Shown: piece by piece, positions 48,383 through 60,300 of the stretch
Numbering within the stretch: position 1 is the stretch's first letter
Layout of the letters: the number at the start of each line of letters is the position of its first letter
Assembly (NCBI GenBank): GCA_026874595.1
Contig: CM049311.1
Location: 34,057,676 to 34,121,675, forward strand
Length of the DNA stretch: 64,000 nucleotides
Reading direction: 5' to 3'
Source of the DNA: Sipunculus nudus
Taxonomy: Eukaryota; Annelida; Sipuncula; Golfingiida; Sipunculidae
Notes under the pieces: generated by a model
What the model was told of the DNA's origin: nothing
Databases searched by the model: none
Seen by the model: the letters and a program-made list of their open reading frames with translations, nothing else
Translations under genes and position numbers: made by a program

Positions 48383-51088
48383 TCAGTTGATAAGCGGAGA
48401 AGTCTCATCCGGTTCCGTCTGGTGGTCTTTCTTGTTTTCTTCCTTCTCTCGTGATTTATATCTGTCACCTTGTATGCTGCAGATAATTTGCATAACCACT
48501 AGCAACGCCCACATGGCACACGTAGAGGTGAAGGTCAGATAATAGACATACTGTGGGCCAAACCTCTGAATTAGTACTCCACTGACAAACTGAGAGACGA
48601 AGCCGCCCAGACCTATCCCAGTGTCAATGACACAAACCACAAATCCTGTCACCTCTATATACCGATCGGCCCACGCCATCATGGCGGGATACACGGGTGA
48701 CGAAAAGAAAGATGAACAACAAACCCAAACCCATAACATTGTGGGCGAAGTCAGACCTATAAACGTTAATGCGCCAACACAAATCACTTGCAAGACAACA
48801 TTGATATGAAGGACGACTTGGATCGGGAAAAAGTGGGAGAAAACTCCGCCTAGTCCACGGCCTACTGTACTGCTTACAAAAAACATGGTATTCAGAAGGG
48901 TTCCTTCATGTTTGCTGAACTGAAGCGGTCCACTCACTGCTGTGGCGTATAAGTACACATTCAGAGAGTTGGCCACTATAACATTTGTGACGTATGTCCA
49001 GAACAAACTGATAATCATGTAAGTGCCGTAGCAAATCCTTCCACCGGCCACGGCGGCGGGGGAAAGCATTTCTCTCACAGATTTTCTTGTCGTGTCCAAA
49101 GTGAGGCCGGGAGGTACTGACACACAGGCAAACACGAAGAATGCAATGGATACAATACAGCCCGTACCGCCTGTGATTAGATATGGCATAAATATAACGT
49201 TGTGATCTGTGTGGTTGTTGACCGATATGTTAGATATAAATTGATATGGTTCTATCATCGCCGGTTTAACAGTTGTATTTGTTCCATTATTGGCATGCTC
49301 TGTTATGAACGGTTCTGATACGATTGGGCCCAATACCAGACCGAAGGTGAAGGCCGTATGAAGTACGTGGATTGGTAGTGGCGACTTCTCTTTCCACATG
49401 GCGATGCAAGTGGAACTACAGACTGTTTTGTGAAAAGAAAAGTAAAAACCATTAAATTAACTGAAAATAAAGCAAACTACCTTGCCATATGCATACGATC
49501 AACCACTTAATTAATAGTCTGGATGGTTAAACAGTGAAGGTCAAGATTTATGAAGTTTTTATGCAATTTTTTTTTTCTAGATGGGCTGTTGACTGGTAGC
49601 AATTAACACAATATTCTTGAGAACTGCCTTAAATATCGGACACATTCCGACACTTTTGACTTTAATTTACTTTAATGTAAATATCTTGGTCAGCTCTTTT
49701 CTTTACAGTTGCTTCAGAGAGGGTTTGCTTTAGATTAATCGAAATCTCTAGAATGGAACTGAAAATATGCTGTGTTTACACTCTAACCAAAATTTCTAGA
49801 ATAATTCTGGGGGAGAAAATGAATGAGTTTTGCGCTCGATCACACATTAATAACCCACAAGTCATTAACACTAAAAAGGTCATTTTTACTTAGCACGCTA
49901 ACACTACAGGACAGCACATAAAAAGCTTAATTTCACATATAATATTATAGTGACCATACCTACATTAAGGATACCCTGGCAGATGCCTAGTGTAAAGTGC
50001 ATTGTTCCTAGTGCCACTAGATTTCCTAACCAGGGCATGGCGACACTAGCGGCTCCTGCCGTGAACACGGAGAATGCCAGAAACCAGTCCATGCGCTTCC
50101 GATAGCGGTCGCTGATGATACCTCCAGCAAAGGAACCGAAGAAGACGCCGACAGCCTTCATCATAAGAGCTTTGGCATACTCTTCATAGTTAGTATGGTA
50201 CAGGTTCTGCATATCCAACATTGTTGGACTGACAAGTCCAACATAAAAACCCTGAAAATACAGACCGATTCAGATTTCATGACCATTTACCTACCTTTTG
50301 AAAATGAATTTTCTGGCTTCTGTTGTTTTTATATCAAAGATCAAAAAGTAATCCCTGCAGTGAACAGTTATATAAAACCTAGGTGAAGGATGTATAAACT
50401 TGTTTACTAATTTGTAAACACAGCTTTGCTGACAAACCGGAAAAAATGAAACCTAAGGTGGTAGGTTCCATATACTAGTATGCGGTGAAAGAAAGGTCAT
50501 TTTTTGCATAACGTCATTTGCAAAGGCCTAACTTATTTGACTTCCTTCTCAATTTTTTTTTTGATTATTTAAGCGGGCCCCCACATATTAACACGTTGAT
50601 ATAAACAAAACAAGTAGCCTGTGTGTGGTGATATCCACGTTTTCTGGCCTATGTGTGTGAAAAAGCTCCAAGGGATTACTTTGTTTATAAAGGTCAGATA
50701 GGTGATTGGCCCCATTTAAGCTTATTTATGGCTATATTTTGGGGATAGCCTTTAGCTAAACTGTAATATTAAGTATGAGATTTGTTTTCAAACCATTCGA
50801 GTAGTTTTCATATAATTAGAAATATGGAATTAAAATAATTACTTAATCTTCGACAATAACCATACAAATTAAAATAAATAAAATGAACATGTCCAGGTGA
50901 CATATAACTAGATAATATAATTAACTTATGTACTTCACTAATTTGATGAAACTTACCAGACATATGTAAATTAATGGCATAAAGCAAGTCTTCAAAAATC
51001 TATAGCGACGGGCAAAAGTGGATAACTCCGGATATGCCCCGTCACGTGACTTCTCCTGCTCCTTGTTCGGTTCCTCTTTTGGTTCCAT
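48383..51088 (-). CDS. Transporter E: MFSD4/NaGLT1-like major facilitator protein
   Basis: Exons in transcription order: 51088-50957 (132 nt), 50251-49960 (292 nt) and 49422-48383 (1040 nt), intron phases 0 and 1, giving 487 residues. An in-frame ATG five codons upstream gives MNVSIMEPKEEP; the inner ATG is preferred because it is shared by B and C. Twelve helices, motif GGIISDRYRKR, sequons NGT, NTT and NHT in the loop after helix 5, WADRYIEVTGF before helix 11, and C-terminal ETSPLIN. Closest to B, with similar introns and flanks; intron 2 lacks the 839-bp insertion of B. The protein shows no damage. Role as for B; substrate inferred. Confidence 0.9.
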
Positions 51089-53544
51089 GATCGAAACATT
51101 CATTCCTTGGACTGTGCAACTAATTAGACATCCCTTTGATGCAGATTTTTTGCTTTTAGTGATCCAGTTACTCGATCTTGCGATTGTCTAGAAAAAGACA
51201 CATATTTCACCACTTGTGTAGTTACGCGCATGTCCATGTGTACTTCGCACCGGCCGTATCGTTTATCAGTTATTAGTTACTATTAGTCAACCTTACCTGT
51301 CTCTAAGGCTATTGTAATATCGAACCTCAAAGAGATATAGGAGTTGACACGGTCAGTTCACAACAGGCGTGCACGTTGATTGTTGCTACACTGATTGAAC
51401 TCCTCAAAAACAGACGATGATAGACTAAAGTATGAATATATAGATTAGGCCTATTGGATTCATTATCATTACTGGGTTATCAGTTACCTATAAAGCTGCC
51501 TGTTTCAATCAACTCTATGGTTTTATGATAATAATGCCCTACAGGGATATATTTCTATGTTATTGGTCGGCCTGTTCCTTAATCATTTTGTATGACCCTG
51601 AGAGCGATAATGTCGAATGACGGTCCGATACCCGTATGGCTCCCCGAAGGCCAATACGGAGGCAATACCCAACAAGCCGGTTCATAATAATCTGAATAAC
51701 ACGAGCATGTTCAAACTCATCGAATCGTGTACAGTCATTTTGTTCACAGAGAACCAAAGTAAAACACAGTAAAATTGCACACGAACCGGCACCTTTAACC
51801 TTCAAACATTCAGTGCCAGAATTTGTTGTAAGTTTGATTCCCCGGTGGTGACGTCTCACGAATCGTGATGCTTATCGATTTGATCCTGGGGCGTTGCGTC
51901 AGTAAGATCATTGAGGCCTTGCTGATATGGGCCAACTGCATAAAAAGGTGTACAGACCATATCTTCAACTATGAGTCGTGTTATCTATGCGGGTGGTAAT
52001 AGGTTTATTTTCATTTATTTATATACCTAAACTTCGTTTGATCTCACCTGTAAAAAAATCCTGGATCCGGCCCTATCCATGGATAAATAATTATGCAACA
52101 ATGATATGTCCCTCAATTCCTTATAATCAGTGACTGAAACAAAATATCTTGTTAGGCAGTATTTCCTTTACCTGCATTTATTTTAAGTGATCTCTGCTTT
52201 CCGTGCCTTTGATTGGACTAACGTGTTTTACCTGCACCTAGCATGATTTAGTCAAAGAGTTCGATACTTCAGTTCAGTACGAATCAACTAATAGATGGCA
52301 GGTGGGTGGTTAGTATATCTTATGCTGACATCCGAAAATGCCACTCTATGGAAAACTATGTTTGTATTGCTAAACCTATTATTTATTGAAAATCGATGAA
52401 ATCATCATAGCCGGAAACAGTTGTTACACAATACGCTCAAACACTTTCCCTAACTGTGATGGTGAACTTAAATTCCAAAGTGTATTTACATCTAAGTGAA
52501 GCCATGTTTTTTAGGACCCTTCTGTTCCACACCTGCAGATGTCAATGCCTATAGGGCCATTAGGAAACTTTGCAGTTTATCGTGGTTAGATGGTATGAAT
52601 TCCTAATTAAATATGGGTATCTGCATGCTCTACATAAGATCATGTGCCACTTTATTTCAAATTTCATTGGTCAAAATATCTACTATGCCCCAAGTGCAGG
52701 TACATGTATGACCGTAATAAGAAGGCAAAATTACGCTTAGTTTTTCTTTCTAAAAATGGCACTGTCACCACAATCCATGCCTCTCAGATTGGCGAAGTAT
52801 GTTTATCAAATCTTTTCTCCACATTTTATATCATTAACTTCATTTGCATCTTAAATCAATTTGTCCAAGTAAGCAAGGATCATGTGAACTTAATTTACTT
52901 TTGATAGGATAAAGGCTTAGCGCCACTTTATTTTAAACCAATAGTCAAAGAATAAAACTTTTAAAAAATATAAAATATAAAATACAAATATGTACAAATA
53001 CAAATATATATTTTTTTAATTTGCTGGTTGATAAATACCATCCTTGGACGGAATCCTCCAAATATGACATGATGGTCTCTGAAGCGTTTCCTGCCCTGAA
53101 CAATTGGAATAATATCTCCAATTTACGTCAATGTTAGAAGCAAGAGCCTGTTTTGTCAATTGAATAGAAGACATCATTATTTATGTTTTTAATAGAGAGA
53201 GAATGAATATTCTAAGCAGTAATCATTTTGCACATTACAATCAGTCAAGATCAACCGATAGAAAATTACAACGTGCTTTTTTAAATTTTTTTTTCTTGTT
53301 AAAACTCGAGACAATTTCGCCCGGACTAGTTTGGTATAGATATTTCGTCCGACTTAGTTCTACTGACTCACTGGATGTTTCGTTGAGGTTGGTTTATTCG
53401 ATACAATTGGATTGTTCGTCCAGAACGGTCCAGAACAGTGTGATCAACAAAGACAAAACGTTTAGACCAGACAGTGTGATCGGAATGACTCAACATTTCG
53501 TTTGGCTGAGTGATATACTATTCTCTTTAGGATTTGTTTTCTCG
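51089..53544. other. Intergenic region between transporter E and pseudogene G
   Basis: The first about 470 bp matches the upstream flank of B. 53120-53500 is related to the flank of pseudogene F. No gene is recognised between; short ORFs there lack family resemblance. Confidence 0.55.
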
Positions 53545-54553
53545 GTTGATCAGAGGAGATGCTTCGTCCGGTTCCTGTTCATCGCCTGTGCCTTTCGTTC
53601 TCCCTTTCTTTTACGATCTGTATCTATCTCCAGGGAAACTGCATACAACGTGCATGATTATCAAGAGTACCCTACAGCACATGTACTGGCAAAAACTAAA
53701 TAAAACACATACTGTGCTCCCTTTCTCTTAAACATGACTCCACTCGGCAACTGAGTGGAAAACACCCCTGATCCGATACCAGTGTCAATGATGCACACCA
53801 GAAAACCTGTTACTTCAATAATACGGTCAGCCCACACCATAACAGAGGGATAGACGTATGACGCAAAGATTGACTAACCACAGGTCCATACCCAAAACAA
53901 GATCCGCGAGTTGTTGATTCCAGAAAGGTGAGCGCTCCTGAACTGGCAACCAGAAATATCATATTCATGTGAAGGACGATTTAATGATCAAGAAATGTGC
54001 TATTACCACGACTATTGCGTTGCCAAAGGTGCTACTGATTAAAAACACGGTGTTAAATACAGTGCTTTCGTTCTTTGAAAAGTGCAAGGTACCATCTATA
54101 GCGGTAGGGAAAACATGTTGCAAGGGATTTATTGCATGTCACATTACAAACATAAACAAAAAGAGGCTGGTTATCATGAATACACCAAAGCGTCTGTTTC
54201 CATCCCCTAGGGACCGAGGGAAAACATTTCTTCCGAAGATTTGCGGGTCGTGTCTATTGTCAAACCGCCGGGACCGGAAGGCAACCAAATATGAAGAAAG
54301 CTAACGCTATAAGACACCATCACTCCAGTAACCAGATACTGTACATAAGCGAGGCTCTCTTCAGTAGTTTTCGTATAATTGGCTGAGATGGCAAAGTCAG
54401 ATACCTGTGTTGTTAGATGGTCGCCAAGATACCACACAAGAGGATCATTGGAATATGACTTTAACATTGAAGAGTTAGTGATATTTTGAGTCTTGCAAAA
54501 AAGTTTGGGATACCACTGATCCGAGTATTTTTCTGAATGCGAAGGTCGTGCAT
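53545..54553 (-). pseudogene. Transporter copy G: exon 3 pseudogene
   Basis: Exon 3 relic paralogous to F. Recognisable stretches include the C-terminal region (53545-53700), a WADRIIEVTGF-like segment near 53800, the glycine/serine-rich segment near 54000-54100, and the start-side segment ending near 54553. Frames are broken in several places. Exons 1 and 2 are absent. Confidence 0.8.
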
Positions 54554-54933
54554 TATCGAAGCACACACCGGTGTAATCAAGATCGTCTTTGTTTTTCGGT
54601 AATATATACTTATTAAATTTATAACGCCTAAACTTACCTGCATGCGTACCGCCAGCTGTAACCAAGCTTGAAAACAGACAAAAAAATTATCAAAGCTGCG
54701 CGTAAATCATTACCTTTTTTCTCCAGATGACCCTTTGTTAAGATTACAACTGTTTCATATTACCCATGAAACATTCTTCAGACACAATACGACAGCTGTA
54801 GTACTGATTACAACCCACAGTGCCTGATTTAAACTCACTCGGATTCAATTAGATCAAGAAGCATCGTCGGTAGATGGCCCACTAGTAGTGTAACTCCGCT
54901 GAGAGAGATTTACCCACACTATGTCTTATATAA

Positions 54934-55796
54934 TGTTACGGAATGTTACAGATCACGTATGCGTGACGAACATAAATTTTGTAATTTGAGATTTAAAAAA
55001 TCAGATTCTGAAACACTAGGCAGCGTGAAATGTCTAGGGGAATGAATAAAGAAGTCAGTCGTTTTTTGTAAACAAATAATTATAATTTATTCTTAAAACA
55101 ACCCTAACATTACAAAACACTAAATCAATACAATTACACAGTATAACAACAGTACAACAGTCAATCAATACAAGTATATAAATAAAGTGTACAGTACCTG
55201 GATACCACCACTGTCACAACGACACAAAGTCCTTAAAGCATAAAGTCCTGATGAACAGTTCACCTAAATCTTCTCAGGGAATAACAGTCCAGTTCACACA
55301 CTAAATCAATTTGTTGTAATCCAAAAGTGAAGTTCTTGTTATAATCCAGAAAGCAAACTGAAGACTATATAAGATCCGTCACAAATTTAGAAGAAAATCT
55401 ATATCTGCCGCACTATCGGAAAAGGTCCACAACTGACTTACACACGTCTGTGTCCCTTGGAATATTTCTCTCCTCTGTCTCTCTCGGCTCTAAACACAGC
55501 CCCTTATTTATAACTTCTCACCTCAAGCTGAGAACTTTCCATTTCCCGAACAATATAAAGAAACTTACATAATACCCAGTACAGGAAACATCTAGAACAA
55601 CGAATGCTGTGTTTCTACATATCAGGGTTCACACGTGAGCCGGCCCAGCTCGGCCAGGCGAGAAAGCCCTAGACTAGCATGACCGCTGTGTCTACACGTC
55701 AGACCACACGCGTGGGCCGGGCTATATGCCGCCATGGCAACGGACACCGCTAGCGCTGCACATGCACAAAATACAATAAAAGAGACATCTGTAACA
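54934..55796 (-). mobile_element. LTR-like element copy 3 (complete solo LTR)
   Basis: 863 bp with TG...CA ends (TGTTACGG at left, CTGTAACA at right) and ATAA repeats on both flanks (54930-54933, 55797-55800). On the - strand the order is TGTTACAGATG start, TATAAATAAGGGGCTGTG promoter-like block, AATAAATTATAATTA signal, CA end. No internal retroviral-type genes lie next to it, so it is a solo LTR. A 4-bp duplication is common among Gypsy-type elements. Confidence 0.7.
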
Positions 55797-57376
55797 ATAA
55801 TTAAAAGTATTGTGCAGGAATCCAATGATTAAAAGAAGAGTTATGACTGTGATGAGTATAAGAATATACAGATAAAGTGAAAAACGTGATTTAAAAAAAG
55901 GATAAATGTATTTAATGGTAAAGAGGTAAAAGTGAATTAATATATAGACAATGGACGTTTTTGCATTTTAAGTGTGTTGATTAGAGAAATTTTGGTGTAC
56001 CCAATGATATGTCGGGTGGTAAGAATCCTTTTATCTTATTGCCCTTTGTGTATCTTCTGAATCTAGTAGCATTGTCTAATTGGGGCACAGAATCTCCACT
56101 GGTATTAGCCCTCTCAATCCTTTCAAATTATCATGTATACATCTCGTGTGTTAATTAAGGTATAATGATTGACAATGGATTGAAGTTTGTGTCGTTCAAA
56201 TGCATCATTTCCAGAAAGGAATCATATTTATTTATTATTTCTTGCATACTTTCAGAATTTCACGTGATTTGTCACGACCGGTAAATTTACAACAACAAAA
56301 ATTCTTTTCTTAAATGTCTGGGTCACAGAGTCCGTTGAACATGTCTGTGTGTCCGTAGTATTCATTATTAAAGTTGAACGTTATTTTAAACCTTCACCGG
56401 GAAGGTATAGTATGTCCCATCGTTTAGTTGGTTAGCTTGGTTTGCAACTATTTGCAAAAAGGTATGAACACATTTTGATTACATTTTCTGAAGGTTAGGG
56501 TAGCACCAAGTTAACAATCTATTAAAATATGGAGAAAATCTTGATCACTATAGTACATATTATATACAATTGTGACAGAGGGCAATCCCTTTGTCCAAAA
56601 AGAGACCGCTCCATTCATACGTATTAGGGTCAGCATTGTTAGAGCAGCTGACCAGGAGAATCCGTGTTACTGTGTATAAATATAGGAAAGCTTGATTAGG
56701 GCGCTCCTGTACAAGGTATCCCGGTGGTCCCACGACTACACACAAAATGTATAAACGCTAACTCTTATATAAGCGACACAACTATGTAAGTGAAAATACG
56801 GTCATTCCCTTTTAATTAGCATAGGCAATTATTCAATAAGTGTTACGTTTAGTATGTTTATAAAATGTTAATGTGATAAAGAACACCTTGCCAACGCTGT
56901 ATAGTTGTACCAGAAAGGCCATTGACATCTGCGCACTGATGTGACATAGATGGCTGACACATTACACTTTGCCTGATAGCACAGGGCATCGAGCCAATAC
57001 ATACGGTCAGACAATGCATCTATATGATCATTTAAATTTATATGTTCCCTGATATAAAATCAATATCTTAAATCACCCAACATAGCCGGTTTTGCACATA
57101 GCGCCAAACACGATGAACCGCATATGCCGTGCTAATCATGCGTGCACGGCGTGTTGAACACCGTTGGATTTCAGACAAACGTTTGACTATAGCTTGGTTA
57201 ATGAAAATACACATACGTCATCACAAGGGGCGAGCATTATCACACCTCCAACCGTGAGGTCCTTTGGGAAGAAAATGTGCTAACGGAATATCATTCAAAT
57301 ACGTCTCTATTAAAAACTGCTCTTCGGAATAACAATATATAAACGATGTCCACAGCCTAAACAACACTGAAGTAAA
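55797..57376. other. Intergenic region upstream of transporter H
   Basis: No gene is recognised. A TATA-like TATATAAA at 57336-57343 lies 34-41 nt before the H start codon and could be a core promoter, but would leave a 5' leader of only about 10 nt. Confidence 0.4.
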
Positions 57377-60300
57377 ATGCCGGACAAAGAAGCTAAAGAC
57401 CAGGCTGACCGTCACAAGAGGGCACCTGTTGCGGAACTGACTACCTACGCGAGACGTTATAGGTTGGCTAAGACTTGTTGCATGCCATTGATATACATAT
57501 GTGTGGTAAGTGTATCGGGCCGTGAACCATTTGAACACTAATCTTTGAGCACTAGTCATATATATTCAGTATATGTTTACCCATAATGAAATTACGTTCT
57601 TTCTTTGTGTTTGTTCATTTAACAAAATATTGCAGTAACTTACAACTGTTTCGCTATTTTCTTTTATTCTTTGATACCAGCTAGGTTTTCTTTGTCTCTG
57701 TTTGATTTTTTAATGTGGCTTTGAGAGTGGGTCGTAGTGTCCATCCAAGGTTTAATGGTAAGAGTGTGTCCCACAGCTAAATTTCTGTCACAAACGACTT
57801 CGTCTATGGGGATTCCTCGGTGTTATGCAAAGGGGTTGATGTCAGAACCAGGGGCATAGGTGACCACAGGATACAAAATAACATGCTACCGCCTTTCAAC
57901 GCAGTCCACAATAATAATAACATATGACATCATAAAGAAAGCATACAGACCTAATGCGATCTTGTGAAATGGGATATACATCAGGTATAACGCTTACATG
58001 ATAATATGCATGGCCATTTTGAACCTGAGTTTCAGTAAAAAAATCACTCCTGAAATACTGGCTTGGATATATATACAACACAAAAATGATTGTATGTGGT
58101 GCTACTAGTCTTGTATATGAGGAATCCATTGAGGATGTATAGAGATGCCAAATAATAGGCAGATATTTCAAACCATTTTCGAGCTAGGTGCATAGATGCA
58201 TGGAAGAACCACAACAAAACTGCAGGTGGCACATAAGTATTGTACACGACGAAGCTATCCGAGATGTATAAATATGCCCAATTTCAGGCATATATAAATC
58301 AAATCCCTCCTGTGAATAAGCAGAAACATTTACTGTGCCAAAATTATTGCTGGTGGCGCAATCAGTCTTGTATATGACGAAACTATCCGAGGTGTACAAA
58401 TACCAACTTATCCATGAAAATACAAATAAGCATAATGTCAGTGTGATATATAACAAAACCTGAGAAATGAGCATTTACATACACTGTGCAAAAATCATTG
58501 TAAGTTGCGACACCAGTGTTGTGTACAAGCAAGCCAATAAATACCCAAGGACAGGCCAAATTTCAGGTAGATTCATCAAACTTCTCTTGGGTAAGGTGCA
58601 CTGGGTAGACCAAGTTCACTGAAGGAAGGCAGTTGTCAACCAAGTCAAGCGAAGTGCCACGTGCAACTATTGCAATTAGTGAACTCTTGACCTGTACGTA
58701 GCCTTCGCTGACAGCACTTTTGACCTGTTGCCTAATCTGATACAGTTGGCCTATAAATAGACACAAACTGACATTTTAGCCTGTTGCAAAATCTGAAATA
58801 GTTGGCAGTCTGCCAAGGTATTTATAGATACAAAACCTTGGCCTGTTGCCAAATCTGTCTATACATAGTGAAAGACTTTGACTACAATGCTTTTTAAGCT
58901 GACATATTCATAAAATTTTTTTAATCAAAATTTTTAGGATAATAATAGAAGCCTATTGAAAGCTAAATCAAAATACAGATATATTTTATTTTGGATTTAT
59001 CTCACACATCAGTTGAACATTAACACCAATTATTTATGTTGCCTATACAGCTTTGTTTTTTTACCCCCAGAGTTCAGTCTGCTGATAAAATAAATCTATT
59101 AGGGTTTAGAAAAGACTATTGCATCCCCTCAACCTTGTGGACGAGTAGGCCTATATCAGACTAACTTCAGCTTTCTATGACTCAAAAAATCAAAGAACCA
59201 GATCTATATTTATGCAACTGACAGAGCCCCGCAAAAAGATAACTTTTTTGAAGAATTTAACCGTTAGGCAGACAGATTAATTACAAAACATTTCTAAAGT
59301 AGTGACTAAAAGAGGCTAAAATTAAAATTTGTTGCTCGTAAAAAACAGCTTAATACAGGTGGCGCCAGATTAACCTCAATTTTAAATATGGCCCATGTGA
59401 CCAACATTTGCATTAAATTTGGTGTTGATAGCTCCTGTAATTTAAGTATGCTTAATTGGCTAAATGACAAAGTTTAGCTCTCTGTAGCTTCAAATAATTT
59501 CAATCCGATTACATTTGATATCTGACTGAAAAATTTGCGCTGCTAGCTCTGATGATTTGGGATATGGCATAGGTTAACATACGGTGGATGCCAGTTGAAG
59601 CTCACAGGTTGACTATAAATTGGGCCATTTTCCTCCATCAAAAAAAAAGAATTAAAAAATACGTTCAGCGCACTTCCAAGCAAACTATCATTCACTTAAA
59701 AAAATAATAAAACAAGCATGGTGTACCGTTTAAGTAGCTGACAATAAAAATATAAAATTTTCAACAGTTTTAAGGGGTAGGGGTAAATATTAATATCTGC
59801 CAAAAATGATAAATGTATATAACTGCTACATTTGACTCATTATCAGATAGCCCTGGGTCTTAGCTATCTGTTGAGACCAAATTTGTTATATGATATCTTT
59901 TCTTTTCATGAAGTTATTAAATAAATACTGTAGAAAAGGCGATGCAGCTCTGGATCATTACATTCAATAACGGATAACTAAGACAAAGCTACCACTCTGG
60001 ATCAGTTATCATACTAAAATATCATCTACAGGCATAGACCTTTAAGAAAAACCTGCTTAAGTTTTGCCACCCTAGGTGTTAACAATATATGCTCTAGCCC
60101 ATGGACTATATGTAAGCCACATATGCCCATCGATTTAAGTTTTTAAAACTGGTTTTCTTATGTTACAGGGATTGTATGACGGTTTGATAAGTCCCACCAT
60201 GCTGGATATGAAAGATTTATACGGGGTAAACTATGAGACATACTCCAAGGGAATTATGATGAAGGCTACAGGCCTGTTACTAGGCTCCTTTGCAGGGGCC

